DNA from: Branchinecta lynchi
Lineage: Eukaryota > Arthropoda > Branchiopoda > Anostraca > Branchinectidae
Direction: 5' to 3'
Length of the DNA stretch: 64,000 bases
Assembly (NCBI GenBank): GCA_023053575.1
Contig: JAKZAP010000014.1
Span: forward strand, 1,488,001-1,552,000
The notes under the pieces were generated by a model. It ran no database searches. It was not told the origin of the DNA and was given only the letters and a program-made list of their open reading frames with translations. Below are positions 63,937-64,000 of the stretch, piece by piece (positions within the stretch are counted from its first letter, which is position 1; every line of letters begins with the position of its first letter). A program made the translations under genes and the position numbers.

Positions 63937-64000
63937 TTTTTGGGATCCCAAAACGTAAGTGGAGGGATACCTATGACATCGCAAAAGTTGTCCGTCCGTC
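63937..64000 (-). repeat. Family A repeat, copy 11 (cut by window end)
   Basis: TTTTTGGGATCCCAAAACGT then AAGTGGAGGGATACCTATGA and TCGCAAAAGTTGTCCGTCCG: the family A terminus in minus orientation, continuing past the window. Confidence 0.88.

Noticed and set aside
1..64000. A new multi-gene biological system
   Set aside because: The window holds ordinary animal genes embedded in transposons; no gene cluster, defence module or biosynthetic operon is visible. The novelty seen is in exon duplication and in transposon families.

Overview
The window looks like nuclear DNA of a metazoan, most likely an invertebrate with transposon-rich introns. It has GT-AG spliceosomal introns, an animal mitochondrial folate/FAD carrier, a CREG-family secreted glycoprotein and a class II PAQR (membrane progestin receptor-like) gene. 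I cannot name the phylum. There are no operons, CRISPR arrays or prokaryotic features.

Host genes. (1) SLC25A32 on the plus strand has seven coding exons from 5649 to 28378 (331 residues). Exon 6 can also be read straight through to its own stop at 20580, giving a second, homologous C-terminus (321 residues). (2) CREG on the minus strand has four exons between 35425 and 29896 (207 residues, secreted). (3) A PAQR gene on the minus strand (45718-46795) is intronless in its coding part; an apparent one-base frameshift in a run of five T lies near its start. (4) A candidate plus-strand gene of unknown function has three phase-compatible exons at 54012, 59211 and 59960, and its 3' part is not identified.

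Mobile DNA fills most of the rest. A 4.5-kb non-LTR retrotransposon with two long open frames (1051-5534, minus) sits in the 5' flank or 5'-UTR intron of SLC25A32, and degenerate relatives are scattered elsewhere. The most abundant repeat, called family A here, has at least twelve copies. It is about 0.5-1.3 kb long, built of diverged units of roughly 135 bp, and ends in the palindrome TTTTGGGATCCCAAAA. Short non-autonomous DNA transposons are also frequent: family B (about 375 bp, TTAA target duplication), family C (about 300 bp, 3-bp duplication in all four copies), family F (shared 18-bp ends with unlike interiors), D and E (palindromic), G (1.74 kb with a 20-bp minisatellite), and L, M, N, O, Q, S and T. 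A satellite-like array, H, lies at 38262-40300.

Layout: 1-5575 family A copy split by the LINE; 5649-28378 SLC25A32 with introns full of repeats; 29896-35425 CREG; 35426-45100 repeats only; 45718-46795 PAQR; 46950-53900 repeats and LINE remnants; 54012-60073 candidate gene with family A copies and a LINE remnant in intron 1; 60074-64000 mainly family A copies. I found no new multi-gene system. The observations most worth testing are the duplicated C-terminal exon of SLC25A32, the PAQR frameshift, and the nested insertions that expose target-site duplications of apparently uncharacterised element families. Family letters are my own labels; no database was searched.
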